The notes beneath the pieces were generated by a model. That model had not been told where the DNA came from. It searched no databases and was given only the letters and a program-made list of their open reading frames with translations. Position numbers and translations under genes: made by a program. This document shows positions 29,689 to 29,736 of a stretch of 29,736 nt of DNA, one piece after another (the first letter of the stretch is position 1; each line of letters opens with the position of its first letter). This DNA comes from Dehalococcoidia bacterium (GTDB lineage: Bacteria > Chloroflexota > Dehalococcoidia > SZUA-161). The stretch covers positions 1-29,736 of the forward strand of contig JAUXAX010000023.1 in assembly GCA_030619685.1 (NCBI GenBank), given 5' to 3'.

Positions 29689-29736
29689 ATGTATGAGCCG
29701 AGAACCTATAGAAACTGGGTCAGTGATAAGGACCTC
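29689..29736 (+). CDS. COG2122/UPF0280 protein, 5' end only
   Basis: Sixteen codons remain before the window ends. They read M-Y-E-P-R-T-Y-R-N-W-V then S-D-K-D-L, which matches the conserved N-terminus of UPF0280/COG2122 proteins (ApbE-like fold; MA1715 type). This family aids sulfide assimilation into homocysteine and is regularly found with HcyBio and NIL-ferredoxin genes. The gene begins two bases after the ferredoxin stop, so the three form one operon. The alternative frame at 29693 gives no recognisable protein. Confidence 0.8.
   Translation, partial: MYEPRTYRNWVSDKDL

Overview
This 29.7 kb window looks like chromosome from an anaerobic bacterium, most likely a Chloroflexota lineage of the Dehalococcoidia type. 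That assignment is an inference. It rests on the sulfide-to-homocysteine operon at the right edge (shared by methanogens and anaerobic bacteria), a large zinc-ribbon/cyclase/ATPase/TPR protein, frequent GTG and TTG starts, and an integrated element carrying its own sliding clamp. No rRNA or complete tRNA is seen.

Layout. Bases 1-12 kb form an accessory, nuclease-rich island. It holds an HNH endonuclease (282-881, -), a PD-(D/E)XK-like protein (1248-2009, +), a HEAT-repeat fragment, a beta-CASP metallo-beta-lactamase RNase (2555-3961, +) and a LOG-family nucleotide hydrolase (4018-4701, -). At its centre are two divergent gene sets around a 180-bp promoter region near 8.4-8.5 kb. The leftward set is DUF4145/HEPN, a DUF2779 Cas4-like nuclease plus DEDD exonuclease, and a NucS-like nuclease. 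The rightward set is a PGN_0703-type restriction endonuclease, a NucS-like nuclease fused to a PUA/EVE-like domain, and a HEPN protein. Each arm pairs a NucS-like enzyme with a HEPN protein, so this is the best candidate here for an undescribed defence system. A small palindromic repeat occurs in three intergenic spacers of the same region.

From 11.6 to 14.6 kb there is a stand-alone JAMM metalloprotease, a membrane/coiled-coil protein with a C-terminal His/Cys metal site, and a small conserved-looking protein. From 15 to 19.5 kb a 1124-residue signalling protein is followed by a SAM-dependent methyltransferase, probably in one operon.

From 19.6 to 26.4 kb lies an integrated phage- or plasmid-like element, with all genes on the minus strand. 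In transcription order it has a short tyrosine recombinase with a zinc-ribbon insertion, a winged-helix-like protein, a small basic protein, a sigma-like protein, a DnaN-like clamp, a terminator, and six small genes (one SymE/AbrB-like), ending in a strong terminator. Beyond that is a dense, irregular array of TGTCTAG/CTAGACA heptamers that resembles an iteron origin or partition site. A tRNA 3'-end-like sequence at 24.55 kb is a possible attachment-site remnant. A truncated SPP1-type portal gene lies just right of the integrase.

From 27.3 kb to the end there is a DUF5658 membrane protein, a spacer with repeated GTAC-type boxes and a good promoter, then the HcyBio (DUF39) gene, its NIL/2x[4Fe-4S] ferredoxin partner, and the first 16 codons of a COG2122/UPF0280 gene. 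Together these make a sulfide-assimilating homocysteine biosynthesis operon.
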